Shown: positions 31,832-43,889 of the stretch, in pieces | How positions within the stretch are numbered: position 1 is the stretch's first letter | Layout of the letters: every line of letters begins with the position of its first letter | Source of the DNA: Macrotrachela quadricornifera | Lineage: Eukaryota; Rotifera; Eurotatoria; Philodinida; Philodinidae | Direction of reading: 5' to 3' | Assembly: GCA_022393335.1 (NCBI GenBank) | Contig: JAJEKB010021158.1 | Location: forward strand, 823,203-887,202 | DNA: 64,000 nt | Notes under the pieces: generated by a model | Databases searched by the model: none | What the model was told of the DNA's origin: nothing | Seen by the model: the letters and a program-made list of their open reading frames with translations, nothing else | Made by a program: the position numbers and the translations under genes

Positions 31832-34675
31832 CTACTATCGGCGCCAGAATTCAAGGCAATCGGTTGCTTGTTGAATAACTCTAGATAGGAACAAGATAGA
31901 AACCTGCGCTTTTCACCGTTTGTTAACCAAAACCCAAGAGCATCTTTTGTAAGGAAAAAGTTTTTTGAAGACAAAAACCGTTATTGGTTTTTTGGAGGAT
32001 CTCTGAAAAACCAATCTGGGTTTTGAAAACTGCCACAGAAGTTTATTCATTTTTTTATATGGGTAGATAGTTCAAGGTGTCCCTTACAAAACTAGATGCG
32101 AACGAAAACACTGTCTCGTGAGGTTTAGAAAAACCAGATGGTTTTCTGGAAGCCCTATAACCATCTTTGTTACTAGAGTGACACTAATATAAACATGTAC
32201 AAACATAGGTTATCGACCCTCCTGAGCATCATGGTCATGTTTATTTTCTATTTAGAATAGTACTTTTTTATGAATCATACATGAACTTTATTAATATGTA
32301 TTGTTTTTATATGAAAAAATGCCCTTGTAACGAATTATATGTTCTTTTCATTTGGATATAATTCAAGAAATATGAAGAAAAAATTTTTCCTGATAGCGTA
32401 GAGAGAAAAGAAATATTTGGATGCTCCTGTATTTATTGGTAATTGTAATAAGATATCAGGCAGAGTATTTAGTAGCTCGTATTATAATCTATCGCCTTGA
32501 ATTGGTATGGTATGGAAGATATCACTTTTCTGATAAAGAATGTTTAATTCTGCTACATACCGTCACGTCAATGATAATTCCATTGATTTTTTTTGATCAT
32601 GTTTGCTTCACGTTTATATCATCCTTTTCAAAAAGAAAAAGAAAAAACAACATAGATACAAGATTTGTTTCTTATTTGACGATGCCCAAAGAGTTTTCAG
32701 TAGAATTCAAACAATTAGCATTTCTGCAATCGATTTTGTTGAAAAGAAAAGAATGGTCCTTCGATACCTCTTGGTAATGTTACTGATCGTCTTCAAGCAA
32801 TGCTTGGTGTTTCACAAAGATCAATGTATCGGCTGAAACATGAAATAAAAGAATTAAAGGATGAACAAGATAAATCTGTTAGATCTACACGTTCATCAAA
32901 TTCTTCATTATCACCAACTGCATTACCGCCAACCAGCTACTCTGGTCGTCCAAAAATACAATTAACAATTCTTGAAGAAGATACAATTCGATTAATATTT
33001 CATCAATTATTGAAAGATAAAATGTATCCTACAGTTGAGAATTTGCTATCAACGCTGCTGAATGAAAATCCTGAATATCCTATCAAATCGAAAACATCAT
33101 TACGTCGAAAAATGAAAGAATTAGGTTTTCGGTACAGAGAAACCAAAAAATCAAAGGTTTTAATGGACTCAATAGCTGTTCAAGCTCAACGTACTACTTA
33201 CTTCAGAAAAGTTGATCAATTACGATCTAACAAATACATTTTGTACTATCATGATGAGACATGGCTAAATAAAAATGAAGAGAAAACTGTAGTGTGGTTT
33301 GATGATAAAGAGTATGGTCGTCTTCGACAAAGTGAAGGAAAAGATATTAAGTAAAGTTTTATCTCGATAATTCTTTTAAACTGATTTTTGTTTCGATTTT
33401 GATAAGTCAACGCTAGGCAATTAGTGGGCTTATTAGTCTGAATGGTTTTCATCTATGTACTTTAGACATTTTCAAGTGGGATGAAGTTCATGCAATGGAC
33501 AATAATCATTTCATTGCATGGATGGACAGTACTGCCAGCACTCTCCGATCTGAACATGGAAAATCAGCGAATATTGCTATTATTATAGATAATGCCATGT
33601 GACATAATAAGCTCACTCCAGAATATGAACCACCTAAACGAGCATGGAAAAAACAATTAATTGCTGATTGGTTAACTAAACGAAAAATCAAATTTGAAAC
33701 GTGTATGACAAAGCCCGAATTAATTCAATTAGCGTTTAGTGAACTACCACCAAAACAATACATTGTTGATAAGGTCGCAAATAAATATGATATTGAAATT
33801 GTTAGAATACCCGTGAAACATTGTGTTAAATCTCATTGAGCTCGCATGGACAAGTTTGAAGAACTACGTACGACAGCAAAATGTCCGTTTTAGTTTGAAT
33901 TACGTTGCACAACTATGTAATGAATGGCTGGCTGTGTGCAGTCCTGAAAACGCCTCTAATTACTTTGCACATGTTTGCAAACATGAAGAAACATTCAAAA
34001 TTGCAGATAAAAACGCTGAAGAATAAGAAAATGATCTGATCGATAGCGAAGATGATGTTGTCAGTGACACTTCAAATGATGATGACACTGATGATTAAAG
34101 GGTTTTTTTACCCAGTAGAAATATTTTTCTTCTTCATATTTCTTGAATTATATCCAAATGAAAAGAACATATAATTCGTTACAAGGGCATTTTTTCATAT
34201 AAAAACACTACATATTAATAAAGTTCATGTATGATTCATAAAAAAAGTACTATTCTAAATAGAAAATAAACATGACCATGATGCTCAGGAGGGTCGATAA
34301 CCTATGTTTATACATGTTTATATTAGTGTCACTCTAGTAACAAAGAGGGTTATAGGACTTCCAGAAAACTACCTGGTTTTTCTAAACCCCACGAGATAAA
34401 GCTTTCGTTCGCATCTAGTTTTGTAGGGGACACCTTGAACTATCTACCCATATAAAAAAATGAATAAACTTCTGTGGCAGTTTTCAAAACCCAGAGTGGT
34501 TTTTCAGAGATCCTCCAAAAAACCAATAACGGTTTTTGTCTTCAAAAAACTTTTTGCTTACAAAAGATGCTCTTGGGTTTTGGCTATCAAACGGTGAAAA
34601 GCGTAGGTTTCTATCTTGTTCCTATCAAGAGTTATTCAAAAAACAACCGACTGCCTCGAAATCTGGCGCCAGTAG
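31832..34675. mobile_element. Tc1/mariner-like transposon, 2.8 kb, with ~560-bp inverted repeats
   Basis: The outer ends read CTACTATCGGCGCCAG (left) and CTACTGGCGCCAG (right, reverse complement), with TA on each side. The inverted arms run about 31832-32391 and 34115-34675 and remain very similar, including the block CTTGTAACGAATTATATGTT. They enclose a broken transposase gene (next entry). Arms this long are unusual for Tc1/mariner but known in some of its lineages. High arm similarity suggests fairly recent activity or gene conversion. Confidence 0.88.
32700..34088 (+). pseudogene. Broken DDE transposase, Tc1/mariner superfamily with long D-E spacing
   Basis: A helix-turn-helix start (LQAMLGVSQRSMYRL) is followed by a conserved central part. 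First catalytic Asp is in YYHDETWLN (codon 33253), the second in IIIDNA (33588), and the Glu in LNLIELAW. About 83 residues lie between the second Asp and Glu, far more than the 34 of classical Tc1/mariner, similar to DD82E-like lineages. Lesions: the N-terminal part shifts frame near 32745; TGA at 33600-33602 replaces the residue before the conserved His after DNA; and there is a frameshift near 33825. An intron 33351-33406 fits, but then TAG at 33414-33416 is in frame. The gene cannot make a working enzyme. Confidence 0.82.
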
Positions 34676-34753
34676 TAATTACTGATTTTCTTATTTGAGA
34701 AGAAAAATGCCACAGATTTGCATAAAAGAAGACGAGAAAAAAGTGATCAGAGT

Positions 34754-35165
34754 GTTTGCTCTATCAATTATAACCCTCTCAGTACCGGTGTGCCTTATAA
34801 GGTACACTTTTTTTTTCTATTATTCATGAACTGAATAGTGTTGTATTTTATATGGATATCAAGCAGTGATTTTCATCGGAGAATAGCCTAAAACTTATAG
34901 AGTAAATCTATCATTGACTAGACCGTCTTACGACATCCTTTGATGCTCTATATGAAATTTTCATAGAAACTGCGTTGCTTTTCGGAAAAAGCTGGAATTT
35001 TTAAAAACTTTCTGTCGGGGAGCACTGAAAAACTGAAACATTTTTTCAAAAAGTTTCGATAAAAATATTATCAAAAATGTATTCGATGGTCAATATAAAC
35101 TTTAAATGACCTTTTCTTCATTTTTATAGTCATGGTTATAAACGGATTAATTGATAGAGCAAGCA
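34754..35165. repeat. MITE copy 1 (also at 42129-42539)
   Basis: Ends are inverted repeats (TTGCTCTATCAATTA at both termini). The two copies in the window are nearly identical (for example both have CCTTATAAGGTACAC). No coding capacity. It forms the left edge of the segmental duplication that contains the peptide genes. Confidence 0.7.
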
Positions 35166-35718
35166 CTGTAATCATTTATTTTGTCTTTTCTCTCTCTTTC
35201 ATAGACATAAACAATGCGAGATGTGCATATCATGTAGAAGCATCCGACCAATAAGTATTCAATACGTAACTTCGTGCACATGCGACAAAAAGAATACAGT
35301 AAACACTATATATTTTTGTTTTTGTGTAACTATCGCTGCAATACTGCATTATCAGATTGTGTGTGAATATAAAAATTAATAAATACATAATTTCACATAT
35401 AAAAAAATTTATTGCTAAAATATTTTCTTTGAGATTATGAACCTTTTTGATATTTTTTCAGATGTTTTTCTTTGAGAAAATGGACAGTTTTTATTGGTGT
35501 ATATGTTTATTAATGTTAAAAAAAACTAACTATAAAAAAGAAGAATATGGATAGAAGATGTTGAGAAAATGTCCTTGATGATGGAGAAGTGGGTTGGAAG
35601 AAGGTCGAAAGTATTAGTAGATGGGTAATAATTGTCGTTCCTAAAAGTAAAAAGAGAGAAAATCGATGAATAAATGGAATTCGATTTGAGAATAAAATAT
35701 GCTTACTCTCTTCTATTT

Positions 35719-36547
35719 TCACAGTCGGCGGCACACATTTATACACCGACCGGTTGCAGGGTTGCAAGCTTTGTGGCATTCCCGGCGTGGTGGTGGTAGC
35801 CGTTTTTCAAACATCACACTACGGAGGAGCGCACGTAATTGAGGTTGGTTGTTTTCGAGTGAATCGCTGTCATCGTGGGCCTGACTGTAGCTAAATACAG
35901 TTAGCAGTTGTGCCATACACACTAAATTAAAATGTGTCGCAAGTGTCGCGTTTTACGACATATTGTACGACACATTAAAACGCGACACGAGGTGCTCACT
36001 GCGACACATTTCTTCCAGCGGACCCACGACACATTTTTTTGCGACACATTCGACATATTTTTCGGCACGTGGTTTTCTCTTTTTTGAAAAATCGAATTAT
36101 TAGTAATTTTTTTTAATTTTAATTCGAATTACTGGTACCTATTCTTGTACCTGAAGACGATCAGATCGTAATATCTGACCATTCAGAGATTCTCAGATCT
36201 CTATAGAACTACTTCGGGGCAGTCCATTCTTTACCAGCAAGCGACCTCTTAAGACATTCTCGAATCCTAAATGGTCGCGAAACAACTAAAAAAAAGTATA
36301 CGAAAATGTATAAATTTAGTGCATTAAATCGGCTCAGTTATATGTATCGTCACATGCAAAACAAAACGGTGAAAGAATAGTTGACATATAGACTACGACA
36401 CATTAAAAGTGCGACGCATTCAAGCACGACACATTTTCGTAGTGGAATCTGCGACACATTCGTGCACGACACATAAATACGACACATTTTATTTTAGTGT
36501 GTAAAGTATATTGCAAACACGATCATGACGAAATGTTTGCTATTCAT
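35719..36547 (-). pseudogene. Secreted hairpin-type Cys peptide, copy A, disrupted by a MITE
   Basis: Paralogue of the intact gene at 43094-43339. The start codon (36545-36547) and first 15 codons of the signal peptide lie to the right of the insertion, and the remaining codons (35916-35719) to its left. Reading into the element meets a stop within a few codons. Translation from the inner Met at 35914-35916 would lack most of the signal peptide. The mature part keeps four cysteines spaced C-x3-C-x6-C-x3-C and the dibasic site before it. A TATA box (36624-36631) is preserved. The gene is presumably dead, although the peptide-coding part is not otherwise decayed. Confidence 0.85.
35918..36501. 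mobile_element. TA-flanked MITE, 584 bp, inserted in the peptide gene
   Basis: Terminal inverted repeats CACACTAAATTAAAATGTGT (left) and CACACTAAAATAAAATGTGT (right end, reverse complement), with TA duplicated at 35916-35917 and 36502-36503. The intact paralogue at 43.29 kb has a single TA, proving the insertion boundaries. The arms contain repeated copies of the short motif CGACACATT in both orientations. No coding capacity; a Tc1/mariner-mobilised element is the likely type. Confidence 0.93.
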
Positions 36548-36623
36548 AGTTTCTGTTTGTTTGAGTAGTAGTTGGATAAGAGGATGTGAATTAGATTATG
36601 AATATATGTGATGTTTCGCTGTT

Positions 36624-36631
36624 TATTTATA
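36624..36631 (-). promoter_or_regulatory. TATA box of peptide copy A
   Basis: TATAAATA on the minus strand, about 77 bp upstream of the original ATG and conserved in copy B. Confidence 0.6.
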
Positions 36632-36990
36632 CGGTGATTGAAGTAAGGAGATAGGCTAGGTGACGCTTGCGCTGCATTATATATGCCTAAAGGCAATGAA
36701 GTATGGCGAAGGATTGTTGCCTGTATGTAATAGCAAGAAAGGCGATTGGGTTTGTATTGAAGAAACAAAAAAAAGTGATTTTGGAGCGTAGTATTATAAT
36801 GAGAGATCTGTGGAGTGAAACGTTTTTGGCTCCGAATCCGACTCTGAATTTGTTTTTCAATGACTTCAAGATCTAAACACTCCAAAAATTCGCTTTCTCA
36901 TAAATCAGAGAGAATTCATATGTCCCGAGTTGTTACGTAGTTTAAATTTCTTTTACCATAATAAATGGAATCTGATTCTTGATTATTCTG

Positions 36991-38017
36991 CACGAATAAA
37001 TAGATGTTGCAGTTGATTTTTAGAATTTAGTTGAGTTTGAAATAAGTAATATACAAATATCTTATAAATAGAGTTATTGATATATTGAATAATTTTTATA
37101 TTTCTATGATTTTTTTAAGGATTAGAATATGAAAAAATGACGTTGGAGTTAGAAAGCATAATAATAATAATATTTTGGATATGTGAATGGTTAGAAATGT
37201 ATGTTAAAGATTTTTTTTTGAGATGGGGGCATGGGGACATTGAATTATTGGTTAGAAACAAGTAACTCTTATCAACAGTGACTCGCTTAACCCTCGACTA
37301 AATTCATTCTATTTATTTTGAGAATCATTGTCAGGTAATTTATTTCAATAAGTGTAATTCTATAGGCACCTCAATCTGAAGAAACTTTTCAGATTTTATG
37401 ATTTTCAAAAGCAAGACGATCAGTTTCAAATTCGGAAAAAATCAAGCGTCCGCACTTTCTTCATCATAGATAACAACTTTGACTTTTATGGACCATTAAT
37501 AAAGTGCTGACGTTAACCGTTTGGACTACAGTTGGCATACTCCTTTCCAAAAATATTCTAGACTTCGTCGAAAGTTGTACACAAGAGAAGATCATGTTAA
37601 CCTTGTAAACGAATGATGGATTGTTTGTCAGAGTCTCTAAAAGGCGTCACTTACGACCAGTGAATACACTCATCCTATTTTCTTCTCCAACTAATACTTC
37701 TAACTATGTTACGATTAAACCAAATTAGCTTCCAATTCATAAGAATTTGTAGATTTTTAATAGGATCACTTCTAATAAGGAATTATAAGAAGCAAACGGA
37801 AAGAGAAGCAAAAAACTAAAGGAAAGAAAAAAATACGCAAGCACAATTTATTGAAGAAATCACATGTGATGATAGAAATTTAGTTTTGCATTTTGTGTAT
37901 CAAACCTTTCGAATATGTTCCTTTGTCTCTAAAGGAAGTATATTGCCAGATTTCGTAAATCATGCAAACCGTTGTAAGTTTGCTAAAATATCTTTCTTCT
38001 TTTGAATGTCAGCTATT
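36991..38017. other. Gene-free stretch
   Basis: AT-rich; no supported open frame or repeat structure recognised. Confidence 0.45.
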
Positions 38018-39899
38018 CAAAGGAGCGGCTAGTTGTTCGTCGGCATCACTCATGACTAGCCGCTCCATTATTTATGTCTGCTTCATTCAGCAACTAATAG
38101 TTTGATTTCGTTCACAATCCAAGAAAATCACGTCTGACTGTATATGAACGGTTATGAGGTTTAGAATAGAACTTCAGACGCAAAGTTAAAAAACTAAGCC
38201 TATTTCACGTACTCTTTATAGTAAAATACCTTCTGTCAAACTAAATGGAATACTGCTATAGCCTTTGACTATTATTGTTTTTAAAACTATGTTTGTAATT
38301 GAATTTATATTAATTACTGTCCATCATGCATGCCAATTGACCCGAAAAATGTAGAAGCATCTCACTTTATTAACTTTATGCTCATCATTTGTGAAATAAT
38401 TCATGAGCAATAGATCATCTACATCTGTTAGTTAGCCTTTCGCTTATGAATTGACTTATATTCTGTCAAAAACTAATGATTTGTATATAAATAAGGGATG
38501 ATCTAAAAGTAGCGAAGCGATATATAGATAACTCTTCAGTGTAGATTTAATTTATTTATGAATGATTAGAACGATCAAATTTTTTAGATAAGTGCTCCCG
38601 TATATGTCTGATTACACGATAAGTTGCCGAAATCCATTGTAGATTTATCGAATGCATTCACAGGACAAGTTAAGATAGCAGTTAAATAAGTAATGAAAGG
38701 AAAACAAATGCGAATATATCAGGAAAAACCAATTAGAAAATGATTAGTCTGTCAATCAGCAATAAATAAATAGAATATATCTTGACAACCAAGGAAAAAT
38801 AACACTTCTATTCAAGATGCTGGAATAAAAAGTTACAAAGTTTGTGTGACAATTGGCTAATATTGGAAAATAATTACAAATTTTACAGCATTCGTCATCT
38901 AAGACATGTCGTATTGCTATAATGAACTGAAAAAAGATGTCAAAGTTTCACATTTAAGTCTATTAAAAACTGTACTAAAAAGTTATTTATATACCCCTCT
39001 ATTACACTGGCGTTTAGCTTTCAAGAGAAAAATTTCTGATCCACAGGAAAATAATTCTCATCGAGCATATTGAAATTCAAGTTCTGTTGATAGCTATACA
39101 TTATGGATTCAATTTCGTCATCTTTCTAAAAAAAGTTGCATTATATTGAAATTTTTGAGTATCAGAATCTCAATGAAATTTTTTCGAAATACCTGATAGA
39201 TTTTTTACAGACCTACTCTGGAAGAATCCCTGTTAAATTTCACAAATGAACGACTAGTCGCTCACACTGTCAAATATAAAAGCACCAGAGCAAAGCATCT
39301 CATAACTTCACGACTGAATATTGAAAACAACGCGTGCAAGTATACATGTAAGAGTACAAACTTATCTTGACGGTGATGTTCTTTTGACCTTGGCATGAAC
39401 AATCAGAGACACAATCTCTTTTTAGTTTTTTCCATATGATCCTCCCTTCAGTCAAGAGAATGTTTGCACCTTTGAGGAAGAGTACATATTGTTTTTTATA
39501 ATGAACTCACATGTCAAGCAAGTTTATCTCTCCGATAAGAAGCATTGATTTCTCTTCACATTTGGGGATCTTAATCAGTATTGATTACTTTAATAGTGAC
39601 ATAAACTTCCACCGGATTGGAAGATTTTACCAAAGATATCATATATATTAGTACAGTAGTACAGCCAAACGAGTAACACTAATAATTGTATATCTCTGCT
39701 TGAAAGATCTTAGAAACCAAACTCTTTGAGAGCATTTAATAACTGACTGAAGTCTATCACTTGCGCACATACTCGATTCAAAAGTGAGGAGACAGTTAGG
39801 GATATTCCTTGGTAGACTTAATTCTACTTGAACAACTTCTAATTAGTCTCGAACATACTTAATTTTAATTAAAAGTAGAAATGAACGACTAGCCGCTCC
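38018..39899. repeat. Region bounded and punctuated by GGAGCGGCTAGTNGTTC repeats
   Basis: GGAGCGGCTAGTTGTTCG at 38021 is followed 20 bp later by an inverted copy (GACTAGCCGCTCC, about 38054-38066). Further inverted copies occur at about 39246-39260 (GAACGACTAGTCGCTC) and 39882-39898 (GAACGACTAGCCGCTCC). This may be a degraded transposon whose ends are the first and last copies, about 1.9 kb apart. No transposase frame is visible between them. Confidence 0.45.
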
Positions 39900-42128
39900 T
39901 CTGTGCACCCCTACTCCTTTATTCTTTGTAACTCTCTATACAATCTTTATCATTTATCCTTGCGGTTCTTCAATTTTTCTGTACGATCAGTCTAGACACC
40001 TTAGTCGTACACGTTATTTACATATCCCACTAATAGATTTCTGAGAACTTAAACATTCAACCTGAAACTAATGTAATTAATCAAGAGTTCGACATCGAAC
40101 ACTCATCATTAGTTTAAATGTAGGCCTGAAAAAGTGTAATTGGAAAAGAGCATAAGCTCGCGAAATTCTGATTCATTGCATTTTGAGCCTAATAAAATCT
40201 CAAATGTCCTGAACCTAACATTGAAAATCTATGATTGAGTGAATTTTTCAGCTCCAACGCTTTTATTGGTTGAAAGCGCAACATCAAAAATCTTTAATGG
40301 ATTGACTTCTTACTTGGAAAACTCTAACTGATGAAAAAACGAGATCGAAAATATCCGATTATATGAAATGCAAAGCCCAAAAATGTGCTTAATTCAAAGC
40401 TGCGACATCAAAAAATTTTAATTGGGTTATTCGCCAGATTTCGAAAAACGGTTTTATAATCTTACACTAATTTGGCCTGTGCAATGTGACATGGCACAAA
40501 CAAAGATACACACAAAATTCTATTAGTATATTTCATATAACTTCACTTCGGTCGGACAGAAAAAAATTACTTGAAAAAATTCAAAAACTAACAGTGCCAT
40601 TCAATTTCTAGACCTCGAAAATCTTTGCTAAAATATTAATATTCGATTTTTTTTCAAAGTTAACATGTCGTCTTTAATTTCCTAAGAATATAGTTTTTTG
40701 ACCTTTGACCTTTGACCTGGCACAAACCAATAAACTCTTTTTAGCTTTTTTCGTATGACCTTCCCTTCAGTCGAGGGAATAAGTACATAAAAAACCAATG
40801 GTACTACTGAGTTCTTCGGCCCAAAATCCCTTTGAGAGCATTTTTAGAAAATATTACATTCTATCACTATCGAGATAATCATTGTTGTTCTGTGAATGGT
40901 TAGGACAGACAGACAAACTTTAAAGGAATTTACGACCGTATAACCCTTTCTATCAGAAAAGGGAATAACATTGATTTGTCTATTTGAGAGTATACTGCAT
41001 AAAAATTTTTTGGATTCATGTTTACAGCAAAAGAAATATAGATGTCACTATTGAGAAATGCATTTACTATTAATTGGAAGAAAGAAACGCATTTTAATCC
41101 CTCTAACAATAGTCCAACACGTATTTTTTAATGAGTCACTACCTAATGCATGTTTTTTTTACCACCATCGTCTCGTATCTTTTTTCTCTTTTTGTAGCAT
41201 TTTATATGGATGAATACGTTTTTCTTTATAGATATACGTATTGTAAAAACAACGATTTTAAGCAACTATTAGTTGTTAATTTTCTTCTATAAAAAAAAAT
41301 TGACACAGCTTTGTATAAAAAGAATTCTTGAAATATGATCAGTCGTAACATTTCAAATATAAAGATGAATGTACATATATGAATTAATAGACATTTTTTT
41401 AATTTTAAATTATTCCAATTAGCTTTTATTTTATCATATGAATGACTAAAAGCAACCGGGCATATTTATCAAATTAATGAATAATACTTCTGAAAAACTT
41501 TCTAAACTCATCTTATTCGCTCGCTACATTTGATGGTTATTCTTGTTGATTATCTGAAGATGACGATGTTTCATCGTCGATATATGGTGATGAAGGATCA
41601 GTACGAATGGCTTGTTTAGCCATTTCTTTTTTTTAATCAAATATGTATTTAAAAAGGTTATAAAGGATCGATTGGTTGTCTATGATTTGTAATCATTCAC
41701 ATATATACATATGTGAAAAAAGGCCTAGTCGATTATATGTACAAGGATACAATCAATGAGGCATGAATATAAATTTTTTTCTTACCTTCATATTATATTT
41801 CGTTCTTTTATCCTTCTTTCTTAGGCATTAATGACGATGGTATCTTATATGCATTCAACCGTAAACTATGAGGATCAACGAAGGGACTCAAAAAATTATA
41901 AATATATTTTTATACGGATGAAAAAGTATTATATTATTAATACGTACCATTTAAAAGATTTTTTTTTCATATAATTAATTTCAAAAAATAAATCTATTTT
42001 AATATAAATCAAAGATGACTGATAATTGATTGAAAAAAACTTTCTAAACAACTAAGTCCAGTAAAACTAATTTTTTTGTATTTAACTTTGACTTTAATTG
42101 TAGAGGAAGGAAAAAAATGACTGAAGAT
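39900..42128. other. Gene-free stretch with dispersed repeats
   Basis: 40690-40790 resembles 39370-39460 (TGACCTTTGACC...CTCTTTTTAG...CCCTTCAGTC). 40970-41165 is the uninterrupted copy of the repeat at 29.8-30.2 kb. A minus-strand 27-codon frame near 41540-41622 (MAKQAIRTDPSSPYIDDE) is too short to call. Confidence 0.5.
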
Positions 42129-42539
42129 TTTGCTCTATCACTTATAACCCTCTCAGTACCAGTGTGCCTTATAAGGTACACTTTTTTGTCTATTATTCAT
42201 GAACTGAATAGTGTTGTATTTTATATGGATATCAAGCGGCGGTTTTCATCGGAGAATAGCCTAAAACTTCTAGAGTAAACCTATCATTGACTAGACCGTC
42301 TTACGACATCCTTTGATGCTCTATATGAAATTTTCATAGAAACTGCGTTGCTTTTCGGAAAAAGCTGGAATTTTTAAAAACTTTCTGTCGGGGAGCACTG
42401 AAAAACTGAAACATTTTTTCAAAAAGTTTCGATAAAAATATTATCAAAAATGTATTCGATGGTCAATATAAACTTTAAATGACCTTTTCTTCATTTTTAT
42501 AGCCATGGTTATAAAAGGGTTAATTGATAGAGCAAGCAC
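42129..42539. repeat. MITE copy 2 (partner of 34754-35165)
   Basis: Same terminal inverted repeat (TTGCTCTATCAATTA) and nearly identical interior. It starts segmental duplication copy B. Confidence 0.7.
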
Positions 42540-43093
42540 TGTAATCATTTATTTCTTCTTTTCTTTACCTCTTTCATATACATAAACAATGCAAGATGTG
42601 CATATAATGTAGAAGCATCCAACCAATAAATATTCAATACGTAACTTTATGCACATGTGATAACTAGAATACAGTAAACACCATATATTTTTGTTTTTGT
42701 CTAACTGTCGCTGCAATACTGCATTACCAGGTTTTGTGTGAATATAAAAATCAGGAAACACATAAATTCAGATATACACAATTTATAGCTAAAACATTAG
42801 TTTTCGAAATCAACAACCTTTTCGATCTTTTTTCATATTTTTCAGATGTTTTTCTTTGAGAAAATGGACAATTTTTAGTGGTATATATGTTTATTAATGT
42901 TGAAAAAAACTAACTATAAAAAAAGGTACACGAAGGAGATATTGGAAAATTGTCCTTGTTAATGGTGAAGTGGGTTGGAAAGAGATCGAAAATGTTAGTA
43001 GATGGGTGATAATTGTCGTTCCTAAAAGTAAAAAGAGAGAAAATCGATGAATAAATGGAATTCAATTTGAGAATAAAATATACTTACCCTCTG

Positions 43094-43339
43094 CTATTTT
43101 CGCGGCCGCTCGCACTCAGTTACACATCGACCGGCACGGTTACAGGTCGTGTAACATTTCCGAGGTGGTGGTGCTAGCCGCTTTTCAAACATCGCACTAC
43201 GGAGGAGCGCACGTAATTGAAATTGGTTGTTTTCGAGTGAATCGCTGTCATCGTGGGCCTGACTGTAGCTAAATACAGTTAGCAATTGTGCCATAAAGTA
43301 TATTGCAAACACGATCATGACGAAATGTTTGCTGTTCAT
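43094..43339 (-). CDS. Secreted small Cys peptide precursor (hairpinin-like spacing), intact copy B
   Basis: Eighty-one residues in one exon. A signal peptide runs to about residue 28 (MNSKHFVMIVFAIYF...). An acidic propeptide follows (HDDSDSLENN) and ends at a dibasic Lys-Arg (MFEKR), after which a short basic mature peptide of about 27 residues begins. The mature part has four cysteines spaced C-x3-C-x5-C-x3-C, the pattern of disulphide-stabilised helical hairpins. Precursor layout and positive charge fit an antimicrobial or venom-like effector, but the function is not established. A TATA box lies about 75 bp upstream of the ATG. Downstream, a donor-like site (AGAGGGTAAG) after the stop hints at a 3' UTR intron. 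Confidence 0.72.
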   Translation of the reverse strand: MNSKHFVMIVFAIYFMAQLLTVFSYSQAHDDSDSLENNQFQLRALLRSAMFEKRLAPPPRKCYTTCNRAGRCVTECERPRK

Positions 43340-43414
43340 AGTTTTGTTTATTTGAGTAGTAGTTGGATGAGAGGATGTGAATTAGATTGTGAATGTATGT
43401 GATGTTTCGCTGTT

Positions 43415-43422
43415 TATTTATA
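43415..43422 (-). promoter_or_regulatory. TATA box of peptide copy B
   Basis: TATAAATA on the minus strand, about 75 bp upstream of the ATG at 43339, conserved between both copies of the duplication, giving an expected start of transcription near 43385-43390. Confidence 0.6.
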
Positions 43423-43889
43423 CGGTGATTGAAGTAAGGGGATAGGAAAGCTGGCGCTTGTGCTGCATTATATTTGCCTAAATGCAATGAAGCGTGGCGA
43501 AGGATTATTGCCTGTAGGTAATAGCAAGAAAGGCGATTGGGTTTGTATTGAAGAAACAAAAAAAAGTGACTTTGGAACGTAGTATTATAATGAGAGAGTT
43601 GCGGAGTCAAACGGTTTTGGCTCCGACTCCGACTCCGACTCTAAATATTTTTATCAATGACTTCAACATCGAAAAGTTCCTGAAATTCGTTTTCCCATAA
43701 ATTAGAGAGAATTCATATGTCCAGAGTTGTAACATAGTTTAAATTTCTTTTACCATAATAAATGGAATCTGATTCTTAATTATTCTGCACGAACACATAG
43801 ATATTTCTTAGACTGAAAGGATAAGGTCTAGAAAACGAAATTCACCTGTGTTTACCTGCCTGTCTGTTCGTCTATCGGTAATGCGGTCA

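Larger units (their letters stand above)
34754..36990. repeat. Segmental duplication, copy A (partner 42129-43800)
   Basis: Colinear with 42129-43800 over the MITE, the non-coding 3' part, the secreted-peptide gene, its promoter and upstream flank (matching up to ATTCTGCACGAA). Copy A is longer because it carries the 584-bp insertion at 35918-36501. Confidence 0.85.
42129..43800. repeat. Segmental duplication, copy B (partner 34754-36990)
   Basis: Carries the intact peptide gene and no insertion at the TA where copy A holds a 584-bp MITE. Confidence 0.85.

Noticed and set aside
32421..32836. Open frames at the start of the Tc1/mariner-like element read as separate proteins
   Set aside because: They overlap the inner arm and the frameshifted N-terminus of the transposase; only scattered pieces match the family.
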